Assembly (NCBI RefSeq): GCF_964204865.1
Contig: NC_135263.1
Coordinates: forward strand, 18,459,426 to 18,523,425
Direction of reading: 5' to 3'
From: Styela clava
Taxonomy: Eukaryota > Chordata > Ascidiacea > Stolidobranchia > Styelidae
DNA length: 64,000 nt
Position numbers and translations under genes: made by a program. Below the pieces are notes generated by a model, which saw only the letters and a list, made by a program, of their open reading frames with translations, was not told where the DNA came from and did no database searches. This document shows, one piece after another, positions 33,310 to 43,489 of this stretch (positions within the stretch are counted from its first letter, which is position 1; each line of letters starts with the position of its first letter).

Positions 33310-36300
33310 ATGTTTCTTTGGTGGCTGGGACTCGCTATTTTATTTAGGTATGGGTTGGAACAGCAAGTGTGCAAAAGTAGTGACACCGATGCATGTAAAT
33401 GCGATCTCGTCGACGGTAGAGGTGTCGTGGATATTTCCATCGGGAAGCAAGATAAAACACCGTTGTAAGTATATATATATAGTTTTATTTTCTTACGGAG
33501 CTAAGTTATGTGCATTTTTGATATTTGATTCGTTATTAATTACATAAACGCAAATTTAACTTAAACTTTTATTCGATTGTAAAGATAATAATTGTGGCGA
33601 GCATTTATGCAGGAAAGGATATTGTGAATTCTTGTTTGACATGTAGGACTAGCCAATAAATGATACATGCTTACAGGCAGAATTATTAGTTGTTTTCTAT
33701 GTCAAAAAGTAAATATCGATAATATTACAGCTAAGCGCTGTGATAAGCATTATATCAGTGACTGTAATTTGCATATTTCAATTTATTTTTTGAAAACGAA
33801 TTCTTTTACAATAGATACATTGATCGGTTTATTCAATCAATCATCATTTATTTTTTAACACAATATAATATATTACGAAAAATAGGGTAAATGCAAAGCA
33901 AACAATAATAGATAAACTTTAATTGTGTGACAGGAGTCGCAAGTGACCTCGAAACACCTGCAACGCTGATTCAGATTAACGGATAAATTTAGTAAATGTA
34001 GATGCTTCTGATTATTAATTGCTAGTATTTTCAAGACGAGGAAGAAAACGTAGGAGCAAAACAATTTAATGATACATGCATATAAAAATTTTGGAAAATA
34101 AGAAAATCACAAAATAGCTATTACACACTTTTTCTATGAAATAACAGATATATAGAGAAAAGAAATTTAAGAGTAAATAAATATGAATAAGTAAATAAAT
34201 ATACAATGTATATATACTACGTGCTATTTTTTCATTAATTATCAGACTGTGAACATAACGACATAACAAAATAAATGGCATCAAATAAATGGGGATTGAT
34301 TGATTTTTGTCCAAAATGAACCAAAATATTTATTGAACACTTTCAATATAAAGTACTTCTTTAAATATTGATAAACTGTTTTCCTCACCATATATTCTGT
34401 CTTAGAACTTCCCTTTTTTTAGAACAGTATATTGGTAACAATATTCTACATTTAGATTTGACAAAGTAATGGATCCTGGTGGCTACTACATGTTCGCCTA
34501 CAATCCTTGCTATGATTTCACATCACAAGATGGATCCATCTCCGGACTTGCGGTAATTCAATGGCGACTAGCATTGCAACAATATTATAGTATTAAGTTT
34601 GTGCTACGTATCGATTATTTTGATCAGAAGTGTGTATCTGACAATAACGTTACTGCGAAACAATTGGACATTCTGCACGAAAACTTCAATCTACTAAATA
34701 TAGTTAGAACCCTCGAGTGCGTAGTATGAAAAAGGGCCTTCTCCTAGTATGTGAACCAAGATGGCGGGCACCGGAACATAGTATGTGTACCAGGTTAGGG
34801 TTAGGCCATAATTTTATTCCAATTCTCCTTATTTCAGTTATATTACAAGTTCGGAGACTAGCCAAAAGACTCCCGTAGTATTTGTACCTATTCAGATTTA
34901 AAAAATAAAATAAAAAGTTTTCCAAAATGAAAATTGTATCTGGACAATGTAAATTTAATGTAAATATTTAATTTACCTGTCAGCTCACCCACTGAGATTC
35001 TTTTGTGTGACAATAAAGCGAAGGACAACAGCTTAACAGCTCAAGGATTAGACTCCTCTTTTACTAATTACGTAAGTAAAGATGAAGTTCGATTCTTATA
35101 ATACAGAACTAGTTATCGATGTGGTTTACGGTATTTATATAAGGTATAGTAGGTATGTCGCTTATTCAAGTCCGAGACGTGATTGGGTAATAACTATAGC
35201 CAGAGAGGGTGGCAAATGAATGTCGTGGTTTGTTGACAAGACCGAATAAGCGGGCTGTGTTTTTTTTTTTATATTTTGAATATTTTATACTACTTATTAC
35301 CTGTAGCAGGTGTTCGCATCATTTATTTGTTGATTCGCTGACAGTTTATTGTTTGCCAGAAGAATACTACGAATTAAATGAACGTTTTCACTATCATGAA
35401 TATATCAAAAACCTGGTACTCTCGTAGTGTGTGTACTCGGTTTGGGTTAGGCCATAATTTTATTACAATTTCCTTATTTTAATATATTACGAGTTCGGGC
35501 ACTGTCCGTGTTGGCCAAGTAAATATACCGCCTGCCCATAGGATTTAGTCTCTTTACACAACTTGATATAAAGTAGGCGAATAAATTAATTGTCTCCATA
35601 TAGGAACACATACTTTTGGAGCGCCAAAAACCTTGGTCGATAGCTTCATCATGTAAATTTGTTTTGCAGAACTTCCAATTTTCTGGACCAGCATTATGTC
35701 CAGGTTCGAGTGGTGGTGGTGGTGGAGGGCTTAGTGGAGGGTCAATATTTTTAATCATGTAAGTCTGATATTGAAATATATATTCGAATCGATTCTGATG
35801 GGTAACTCATCTCTTTTTAATAATTTTGCTCATTTTCAGATTTTTCGTTGTTCTTTTTATCTACTTCATTGGTGAAATTATATTTCGGAAGATAACAACT
35901 GACGCTGCTGGTTTCGAATTGATCCCAAACAAGGAATTTTGGTCTTCTTTACCAGGACTAATAAAGGTATTTCGAGAGTGAACATTTTTGTAATAAAAAT
36001 TTTTCGTAAAAAAATAAATGAAGCTGCAGAAATCAATAACATTTTAAGGGTTGATTATTTTAAATTCAATTATCAAAAATTTGTTTTTTCTTTCCGTAAA
36101 TAGAACTTTCACTTTAATGCCGGTAAAATTATTTCATGGACACTTGTGGTTTATGATCTTATTGCATAAGGGATATTTACAATGGAAAATTTCGAGTAGG
36201 TTCATATTCATTCTCGCAAGAGAGATAGATGTCCATAGATGTTTTTATTCAACAGGATGGGGTCATGTTCCTTGTCTACAAATGCAAAGGGGAGTCTGGA

Positions 36301-36321
36301 AGAGACTATGATAATATTTGA
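33310..36321 (+). CDS. Mannose-6-phosphate-receptor-like MRH membrane protein, copy 1
   Basis: Five exons (33310-33464, 34456-34702, 35670-35758, 35840-35966, 36256-36321) give 227 codons with consistent phases. The order is a hydrophobic signal peptide (MFLWWLGLAILF), the MRH start VCKSSDTDACKCDLVDGRGV, GGYYMFAYNPCYDFTSQDGS, a Gly run before the membrane segment (SIFLIIFFVVLFIYFIGEII), then a tail with GFELIPNKEFWSSLPGLIK, DGVMFLVYKCKG and a Tyr-containing C-terminus (RDYDNI). The G-x-E-x-P-x4-F-W-x2-L tail is a hallmark of the cation-dependent M6P receptor family, a type I protein cycling between Golgi and endosomes. Exon 2 appears fused from exons that are separate in copy 3, and the VCDP cysteine is not conserved (RIDYFDQ). 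Ligand binding is therefore uncertain. Confidence 0.8.
34735..34895 (+). mobile_element. Palindromic MITE (GCTCCWGAAGT family), partial
   Basis: Core GTGTACCAGGTTAGGGTTAG, ATTACAAGTTCGGAGACTAG and CTCCCGTAGTATTTGTACC. It lies in intron 2 of MRH copy 1. Confidence 0.75.
35417..35638 (+). mobile_element. Palindromic MITE (GCTCCWGAAGT family)
   Basis: Starts GTACTCTCGTAGTGTGTGTA, contains TATTACGAGTTCGGGCACTG and ends CATACTTTTGGAGCGCC, the inverted match to the start. Second family member in intron 2 of MRH copy 1. Confidence 0.8.
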
Positions 36322-36386
36322 ATACGATTATCCAAAGAAAATTGATCTGACGTGACGGGGAACTGTTCACACTTTAATATATGTGC

Positions 36387-36392
36387 AATAAA
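36387..36392 (+). promoter_or_regulatory. Polyadenylation signal AATAAA of MRH copy 1
   Basis: First AATAAA, 66 bases beyond the stop codon. Confidence 0.5.
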
Positions 36393-36399
36393 TACTATG

Positions 36400-37315
36400 C
36401 ATTTTTATAATCTTTTATAATAGCAAAACTATTGGTAGTATTATCTCAATCAAGTTAGTGATGTACATTAGTTTCATTTCAAAAATTATTATTTCTCCAA
36501 AATGATGCTAAAATACTACGTAGAACACACAATCTTTAATTTCTTGTTTAACATCCTAATTTATCTTCTGTAAAAATTTGGCTTTAATTTTTTTTATTAT
36601 ATATTACGAATATGGTATATTAAGAATATTTTAAAATATTAAACTGGCGAAAAGAAATCTGAAAAAAAGATTTTGATGTAGAAATGTAAATACAAATGAC
36701 TAAAACCGATTGCGAGTTCACATAACTAACGAAAGCACATACTATCTATTACGGCATCATGCAACATAAGACGTTACATTTACAACAATGTTGTATTCTG
36801 CTATGTGGTAAACGACCTCACTGAATAAATATGTGAATTTCCTGCTGAAAAAAATATATCCGATTAAGGACCTTGGGAGTAAAATATTTGTTGAAACAAC
36901 AAAAAAATTGTATAAAAAATAACAGTATTCCACAATTGTCATGTAGGCACGAAGTATTCCGTTGGATTGGTTAGAACATAATTGTCGAGCCAATAAATCC
37001 AATGACAACCAGTCGGTTAAAAACAGTAAGTCGGTAGAGAAAACATACTTAAAAAGTGTGTGGAAACTGTATTGTTATTAGTGGCTTGCAATATCGGTGT
37101 CGCTACTAGTTGATTCCCTACTATAGAATTTTTGTAATTTGCGTATACTATTGTCTGACGGTAACGTACCGTTTTTACTCATTGTTAGGTAAACTGCATG
37201 CAGTTAAGGCTCCGCAAATGAATATAATGCAAACAAACGGAGATTTACAAACAGTGTTACAATTCGTCACATGATCATTTTACTTGCATATATTACTTGC
37301 ATGTAACACACAGCA
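36400..37315. other. Intergenic stretch between MRH copies 1 and 2
   Basis: AT-rich, with no exon or repeat end recognised. It should hold the promoter of copy 2 if that copy is still transcribed. Confidence 0.4.
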
Positions 37316-37479
37316 ATGAATATTGCTTGGAAAATGGTTATTTTGGTATGTTTTTGCGGAGGAATTGAGATAGACGGGGCTGTGTGTAAGGGTGGCGATA
37401 CGGATCAGTGTACCTGTGATCTTGCAGATGGAAGTGGAGCAATTGATATTTCATTTGGAAATGAAGATAACACCGCTTT
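37316..37479 (+). pseudogene. Orphan first exon of MRH protein, copy 2
   Basis: MNIAWKMVILVCFCGGIEID (signal peptide) is followed by VCKGGDTDQCTCDLADGSGA and IDISFGNEDNTAL. The exon ends in phase 2 at TT|GTAAGT exactly like copies 1 and 3. No second to last exons are found before the PLC-gamma exons begin at 38276; only a weak resemblance to the NPCY exon (AATCCTTGCTAT near 37530) is present. The coding part is intact, so the copy was probably truncated by rearrangement. Splicing into a distant exon cannot be ruled out. Confidence 0.65.
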
Positions 37480-37750
37480 GTAAGTAGAAAGCAAAAATAT
37501 GTATATCTAGATCAATTTTGACCTTAAATCCTTGCTATTCGATTTCTTTCATGAAATACAGAATATTTAAATCTGTTTCTGCGGCTATATCTGATAATTG
37601 AACAATCATGTCTTCGATTTGGTAAGCTCATTTTATGTACTTACAAACGAGTTCACAAGAACATAAATAGCAGTTTGATTGAGAATATGTAAACTCACGA
37701 GAAATACCTTTCAAAACACCTATTTTTTAATTTAGGAATGGTCTAATAAC

Positions 37751-38248
37751 AGGGATGGCGAACCACTGACTCGCGGGTCCCAAAGTCACAAAAGACCCGA
37801 AAAGGCACGAATAAAATTTAAAAAAAAAATGCTAAAATATCAGTGATAAAAATAAAGCTGGCCCTAAATTAACCTAACAATAACTAAACTATTATAATGT
37901 ACCGTTGGGCAGTCAGGGCTGCGATCTCTCGTATTCAAAATGATAATTTCCGGACCAATACCTTGGCTCTGACATCGTTTATGAGTGGCGGGCAATGTAT
38001 GTATGACGTAAAGAGTTACATTTTATGAACAATGTTTACAGTGTTACAAAAGCAACTATGGAAAACAATAAACCTCGTACCAAAACTAAATGAAACCGCA
38101 ATATCAACCAATTCTTTGAGCTATTTTTAACTAAAACATCAAAATTTATCTTCAGTGTGGTCGTGGCAGCACCGCGCGGACAGATTGAGTTACCTAGCGG
38201 GATGGATTTGGCCCTCGGGCCGTTCTTCGCCCATGTCTGCCCTAGAGA
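37751..38248. mobile_element. hAT-like element, ends diverged
   Basis: The left end is CAGGGATGGCGAACCACTGA then CTCGCGGGTC. The right end, CGGGCCGTTCTTCGCCCATG then TCTG, gives CAGACATGGGCGAAGAACGG when inverted. No target duplication is visible, so the two ends may belong to different elements. It lies just upstream of the first PLC-gamma exon. Confidence 0.45.
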
Positions 38249-39099
38249 GTAATCAAGTTTTCTATTTTCTTTCAGTTGACTTCTGCAATTTCTGAACTCC
38301 AATATGCTGAAAATTGGTATCATGGATCCAAAGATTGAGGCTCAATTGAGAGGCTGCTGCGAGAATATGCTGGTCCTGACGGCAGTTTTGTAGTTCGAGA
38401 TAGTTCAACCTTCATTGGAAATTACACTCTTTCATTTTGGTAACCTAAATAGGGCTGTTTTGCGTTTGGTATTCAGTTGATCAACTAACTATTTGTACTG
38501 GTGGATAATAAGATAAAAAAGCAGTATTCGAAAGAGCATGAAAAAATGTCTTGACTGTCAGATATATTGTCAGATATATATGTCTTGAAATCAGATATAT
38601 TCGATAATTTTATTTATGAATATTCAATATTAAGGTAATAGTCAAAAAAGGGGTTATGCAAAATTTTTGTTTTATGTCAGGTTCAAGGGAAGAGTTCATC
38701 ACTGTCGAATTCATTCCCAACAACTGGTCGGAGGTTTGATAGAATATTATCTCGTATCAGAAAACCATTTTGACAGCCTTTATAGTGTCTTATATGTCAT
38801 TATCTTCACGAGCCTCTAAAAAACGAATCGATTGGATTCGAATTGCTTCTTACTGATGCAGTACCACAGACAAATGCCCATATCAGCAAAGGGTGAGTAT
38901 TCATATAACACTGGAAAATCTGATTAATTTAGTTACATTAGATGGAAGACTTGTGAATAGGTGTAAACCAGTGGTTCTCAACCTTTTTCAGTTCGCGGAC
39001 CGGTAACATTTCAAAAAAAATTTTGCGGACCGGCGGACCTTCAAAACTAACCGAAAATGTCATGAAAACGAAACATAATCAAAAGAATGCAATTACTAC

Positions 39100-39495
39100 A
39101 CAAGTACAATGAAATACGCAGGAGGCTTTTCAACGAGGTTGCAATGCTGCGTGTGAAAATGTCGCGTTAGCTTTGCGGGTTCCATTGCGTCATTTATTTT
39201 GGCGCAGACTAGGTACATGGGAAGCGGTACTTTTTCGCTTCTGGGAGCAATAGTGAAACCTAGCTCCATATACTTTTTATCATATATACTTCCTAGTAAA
39301 GTCTCCTTTTCGTTTTTTGCTTGTTTCTGCGTGATACATATCAATATCAACATTGCTGCAAGGTCGTATCGGGGCATGTTGTAAAGTTGAAGTAGCAGTC
39401 TCTCCCTCTGCCCTGTCAACACCACTAACTTGGTTTTCACCGCTGGGTTTCTTTTGAAGGAACTGAATAATACTTTGCTGCTGGTTTGCCTCCAT
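39100..39495 (-). pseudogene. hAT transposase N-terminus with zinc-finger region, broken
   Basis: The frame starts MEANQQQSIIQFLQKKPSGE and continues to KKRKGDFTRKYI. In a neighbouring frame follow YDKKYMELGFTIAPRSEKVP and AMEPAKLTRHFHTQHCNLVE with KPPAYF. That is the order seen at the start of Charlie-type hAT transposases (R-K-Y-x5-Y-x2-x-GF, C-x2-C, P-A-K-L-x-R-H-x3-x-H). Here the first cysteine of the C-x2-C pair is replaced (PMYLVC). The catalytic part is missing because the inner element and a deletion removed it. Confidence 0.65.
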
Positions 39496-39592
39496 TTTAC
39501 TATCAGACCTCGCTAAATTATAGACCTACTTTCAAATTACGGAACGTGCGAACTGCGAAGTTCTCAATCGGGTTCTGTACTGTGTGCTATCA

Positions 39593-40770
39593 CAGTGGTT
39601 CCCAAACTGTGGATCGCGACCCTGGGTGGGGTCGCGTGAAGATTTTCCGGGGTCGTCCAATTTTTGTTGAACATGCGCACACAAGTGACTAGGCTTTGAA
39701 AGTAAAATTTGTGCTGGTCGGCGGGTAGGCCCGACGGTGTTACGAACGCCAATAGTATTTTCCTTTTTTTTTTGATCATGTTACATCCGAATGAGTAGTT
39801 GACCTTAGTCCTTATCTTTTCATTCGTGATTAAATGCAGGCTGAACCAGTGGTCCCACCGCTGGTTCGCAAACCGGATTTTTTGCCAGGCTGCGAGAAAT
39901 GATGTTGGTTGGTTTGTTATTATGTACCTGTGTAGCCGCTTGGTTATACAAACAAAAGTTGCGGTATTTGGCGATCGGCCCCTAATTAGGTGTTTGACAA
40001 GTATAATGTATTAATTGCCAGGGCGTGTCTTGGCCTAGTAATGACCTTAGGTTTCGATCAGTTGCGAAAGCGCTTTGTTAATTCGCGCGCGTGTCTTAAA
40101 TCAAGGAGGCAATATGTTTTGTTCACATCGCCTCCGCCAAAAAAGGATCATTTTCGTTTTGCAATATTATCGTATTTTAGACGTTTCATACATAATTTCG
40201 AAGCGTTCCAAACGGTCAAACACAAACCAACAATAATTCTAGCACAATGAAAGGCACTTACTAAGATGTGATCCGTACTCGTTTTTCCTATTTTACTTTC
40301 ATGCTCCGTTTCACTTATTATTCATGGAATTAATCATGGAGCAATCGGTAACATGTTAACATTGAACTAAAAGTAGTATCGCACGCTTTCTTACCATCTA
40401 CCACGTTTTATCAGGTTAGTCTATGTTTCGCCAAGAACCTTTGTAATTCTAATCTCAGAGATGTTTACAATGTGGTTTTCATATGATTTCATGTTTTATC
40501 AAACTTAGATTGTCGCGGTTTTCATATGATTTCATGTTTTATCAAACTTTCTGAGGATTCCGCGTTTTTTCCGCGCATTGCGGGATCGTTCATATATTTT
40601 TGGGCCAATGTTCACGTCCACTTGCAGTCGATTAACAGGCACATTGTTCCCATTGAGCGAAATAAATTGAATATACTGCTTTTTGAAGTTGCTGAACGTT
40701 TATGGTAGTGGGTTCGCGAGTATCTGTAGTCTTTGATTGAGGTCGCGAAAAAAAAGTTTGGAAAACCCTG
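39593..40770. mobile_element. Second hAT element nested in the first (inner element)
   Basis: The left end CAGTGGTTCCCAAACTGTGG and the inverted right end CAGGGTTTTCCAAACTTTTT are flanked by the perfect duplication TGCTATCA (39585-39592 and 40771-40778). GGTCGCG repeats lie inside both ends. No transposase frame is recognisable in the 1178-bp body. Confidence 0.9.
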
Positions 40771-42762
40771 TGCTATCAACTCCTCCGTTGTGACGTTACC
40801 GCCGTTATGAGGTCATAGACTTAACGAACATCCAGCCGTTCAGGGCTTGAAATGGACAGAGGACCTCTCACCAAGTTTGGTTGTTAGACGAATACCCGTA
40901 TCAATAGGAGTTAAAAAATAACAAAATTGATGGACTTGCCGTCAATACTTTGTATTTTGCAACTTGCTTATAATATATCTTTATTTAAATATATTTGGCG
41001 GACCGGCAGCAAGGTTGTCGCGGACCGGCACCGCTCCGCGGACCGGCGCTTGAGAACCACTGGTGTAAACGATAACTGTTTTTAGTGAGTGCATGTGAAT
41101 GATATAAACTGAACGTTGCAATGTGCCTGAATCTTGTTTTCTCGCCAGTGCCAAAATAACCTCGACAAGGTATACACAAATGAATACAAATCACCTAACT
41201 ACTTGGATGCAAGAGCCTGCACGAAATGTAAAAAAGCAAGAATTCACTCTCACTAGTAATTGTTTTGCGTAATGTTTGGTAAAATTGTCGCCAGTAGAAT
41301 ATTCGTGAACAAGTGTATAATTTTGAAAATGGTTGTCGATCAGCCACAACTTACCACAATGCTCAAGTTAATTTCGATACATTCATGTATAGATGGTACT
41401 ACGAACACCTTGATCGTTCCACCGCAGAAACTATTTTGATGCGCATGGATAAGGATGATGTATTTCTTGTTCGAAAAAGTGGTAAACGTGAACTCAACAC
41501 AGTCGGTTACACCATATCTTCAGGTTATTGTATGTTCACTAATAATTAATCATTAAAAATTCACTCGCTGTAAACTTATTTTTATTTTAGTGATTGAAAA
41601 GAGAAGAGATATTCTGTGGTTGATGTCTTAAACTTTCTCAGGGTATTAGACCATGTTGACATAGTTAAAAAAAACTTTTGAAAACTTTGTTCTTGTATCT
41701 GAACCATACATGATGATTACGAAACTTTTTTTTAAATTCTCAGAGGAAATGTTAAACATTGCAAAGTTGACGTAGATGGAAGATTGTACAGAATCGGGAG
41801 TGGAAATTTCGAAACTTTGTGTGACATCGTCATATTTTACGGAAAGAACTCGCTTTATAAAAACACGAAGTTGAGATATCCTGTCACGAGGGAAATCATC
41901 GAAAGTTTACAAGTGAATATTTAATATCATAGGGACTATAGTTTACAATGCATATCGTGTGAAAAAATATACATGTGTCCATTTTGTTTGCAAAACGAAA
42001 CAATATTTGTGAGTTCCGATGAGAAGTACAAATTAAACCTGCGTTAGTTTTCATATATATTGGAATTATATATAGTATAGAATATTATACAGTGGAAATG
42101 GCAAAATAAATATTTTGTTGTTTTAGGATGCAGAGCTATATGAGCAAAAAAACGGCAATTTGGTCTATGTTCAGGCAAATCCATTCACGGTAACTGTGAA
42201 ATCACTTTTCGATTATCATGCCGATCGTGAAGATGAACTTTCATTTTGTAAACATGCCATAATAACGAACGTAGTAAAAGACGATGGAGGATGGTAAGAT
42301 ATAAGATTCTTGCTATCGTCAAATTGAAATTTGAAAGCGGTACTTACATCTGAGATCGAACAAGACCAACGCGCAGAAATACAAACGACCGTTTGGCAAT
42401 TGCGTCGCAAACACTTGTTCGTACATACAATGTTAGTTAGTTTGTCTCGCGTAAATGTACTATACAATTTTTTTTTATTTGTCCAAAACATTCTTTGGTG
42501 AAGAACCCAGTCTGCAGCGTGGGATACAGATCGACAGAAATCCTAATATTCTACTATATTGTCTTTAAAATATTAGGACCTCGTAACATGCGAATCTAGT
42601 TTCCTATTTTATACTTGTCCTTCAACGCAATTTTTATGCGGAAAAGTAAAACCAGTTTTGAACAATAGGTGGCGCGGAGACTATGGTGGAAAAAAGGAGC
42701 ATAGTTTCCCAGCAATTTCGTTGAGGAAATCCTATCACAAGAAACGGCAAACGAATCAGAAA

Positions 42763-43489
42763 ATGTGGGTTTAACTCTAATTATATGATACTTACTCTCT
42801 GAAATTATGTTCAAGATACCATGCAAATGTACTAATAACAAATTTTGTGTGATTTTCCAAATGGTGGAAAAGCTAGGCTGAAGTAGTTGTATATTGTAGT
42901 CTATTCAGTCTAAGTCATAAAAGTAATTCACGAAGTATTGGAAATACTTTCAACATAAAATTTGCAAAACGACGATAGACGGAAGCTAGTCTTGTCGATT
43001 AAAAACATTTGCGGAGGTAAAGCTTCTTCCGTTATTAGAAGTGTCCATACCGCTCGTTTTGCTAAAATGTTGTTGTCAGTCTTGATGTAGGGACGACGTT
43101 TTTGGGTAAAATTGCTTTAGTCTCAAGTAATGTGTCAATGGATTTAGATTTAGGACGCTTGTCCATCATGTTGTTCAGAGAACTCGTTGCTGGGCCTGTG
43201 ACATGTAAGAAATTTCGCGCCATACTGCCGTTGAAAATATGGTTATCTCACCCCGATATAGTCTCCTTGGCACAGTTATGTGGCCGTCGAGTCCATATAT
43301 TTATTTGCTCGGTTGTAACTTTCATGAAACTAGCCGAGTGAAGTCATATTTCGTCGATAAGAACAAATTTTGGAGCTCAGAAACTTTAGATTTGAATAGA
43401 TCATGGAATTTTTCAGTAACAGGGCTGACACAAAATCTAAGATTTTCTAGTATTTTTATGTAAGTCTGACGATTTAGTATTTTAATTAG
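42763..43489. other. PLC-gamma intron, no separate feature
   Basis: Open frames here have no domain text and interrupt no known exon. Treated as intron. Confidence 0.5.

Larger units (their letters stand above)
38969..41062 (-). mobile_element. hAT element inside a PLC-gamma intron (outer element)
   Basis: Ends CAGTGGTTCTCAACC and (inverted) CAGTGGTTCTCAAGCGCC with the perfect 8-bp duplication GTGTAAAC at 38961-38968 and 41063-41070. Subterminal GCGGACCGG repeats occur on both sides. It carries a transposase N-terminus on the minus strand (separate entry) and is itself interrupted at 39593-40770, so it was active before the inner element arrived. Confidence 0.92.

Noticed and set aside
33185..33547. 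The 120-codon frame overlapping MRH copy 1 exon 1
   Set aside because: The MRH exon lies in another frame with a signal peptide, family motifs and a consensus donor; the longer frame is a shadow.
43102..43341. A 79-codon frame as part of PLC-gamma
   Set aside because: No PLC-gamma domain text, and the SH3 and linker exons on either side join without it.
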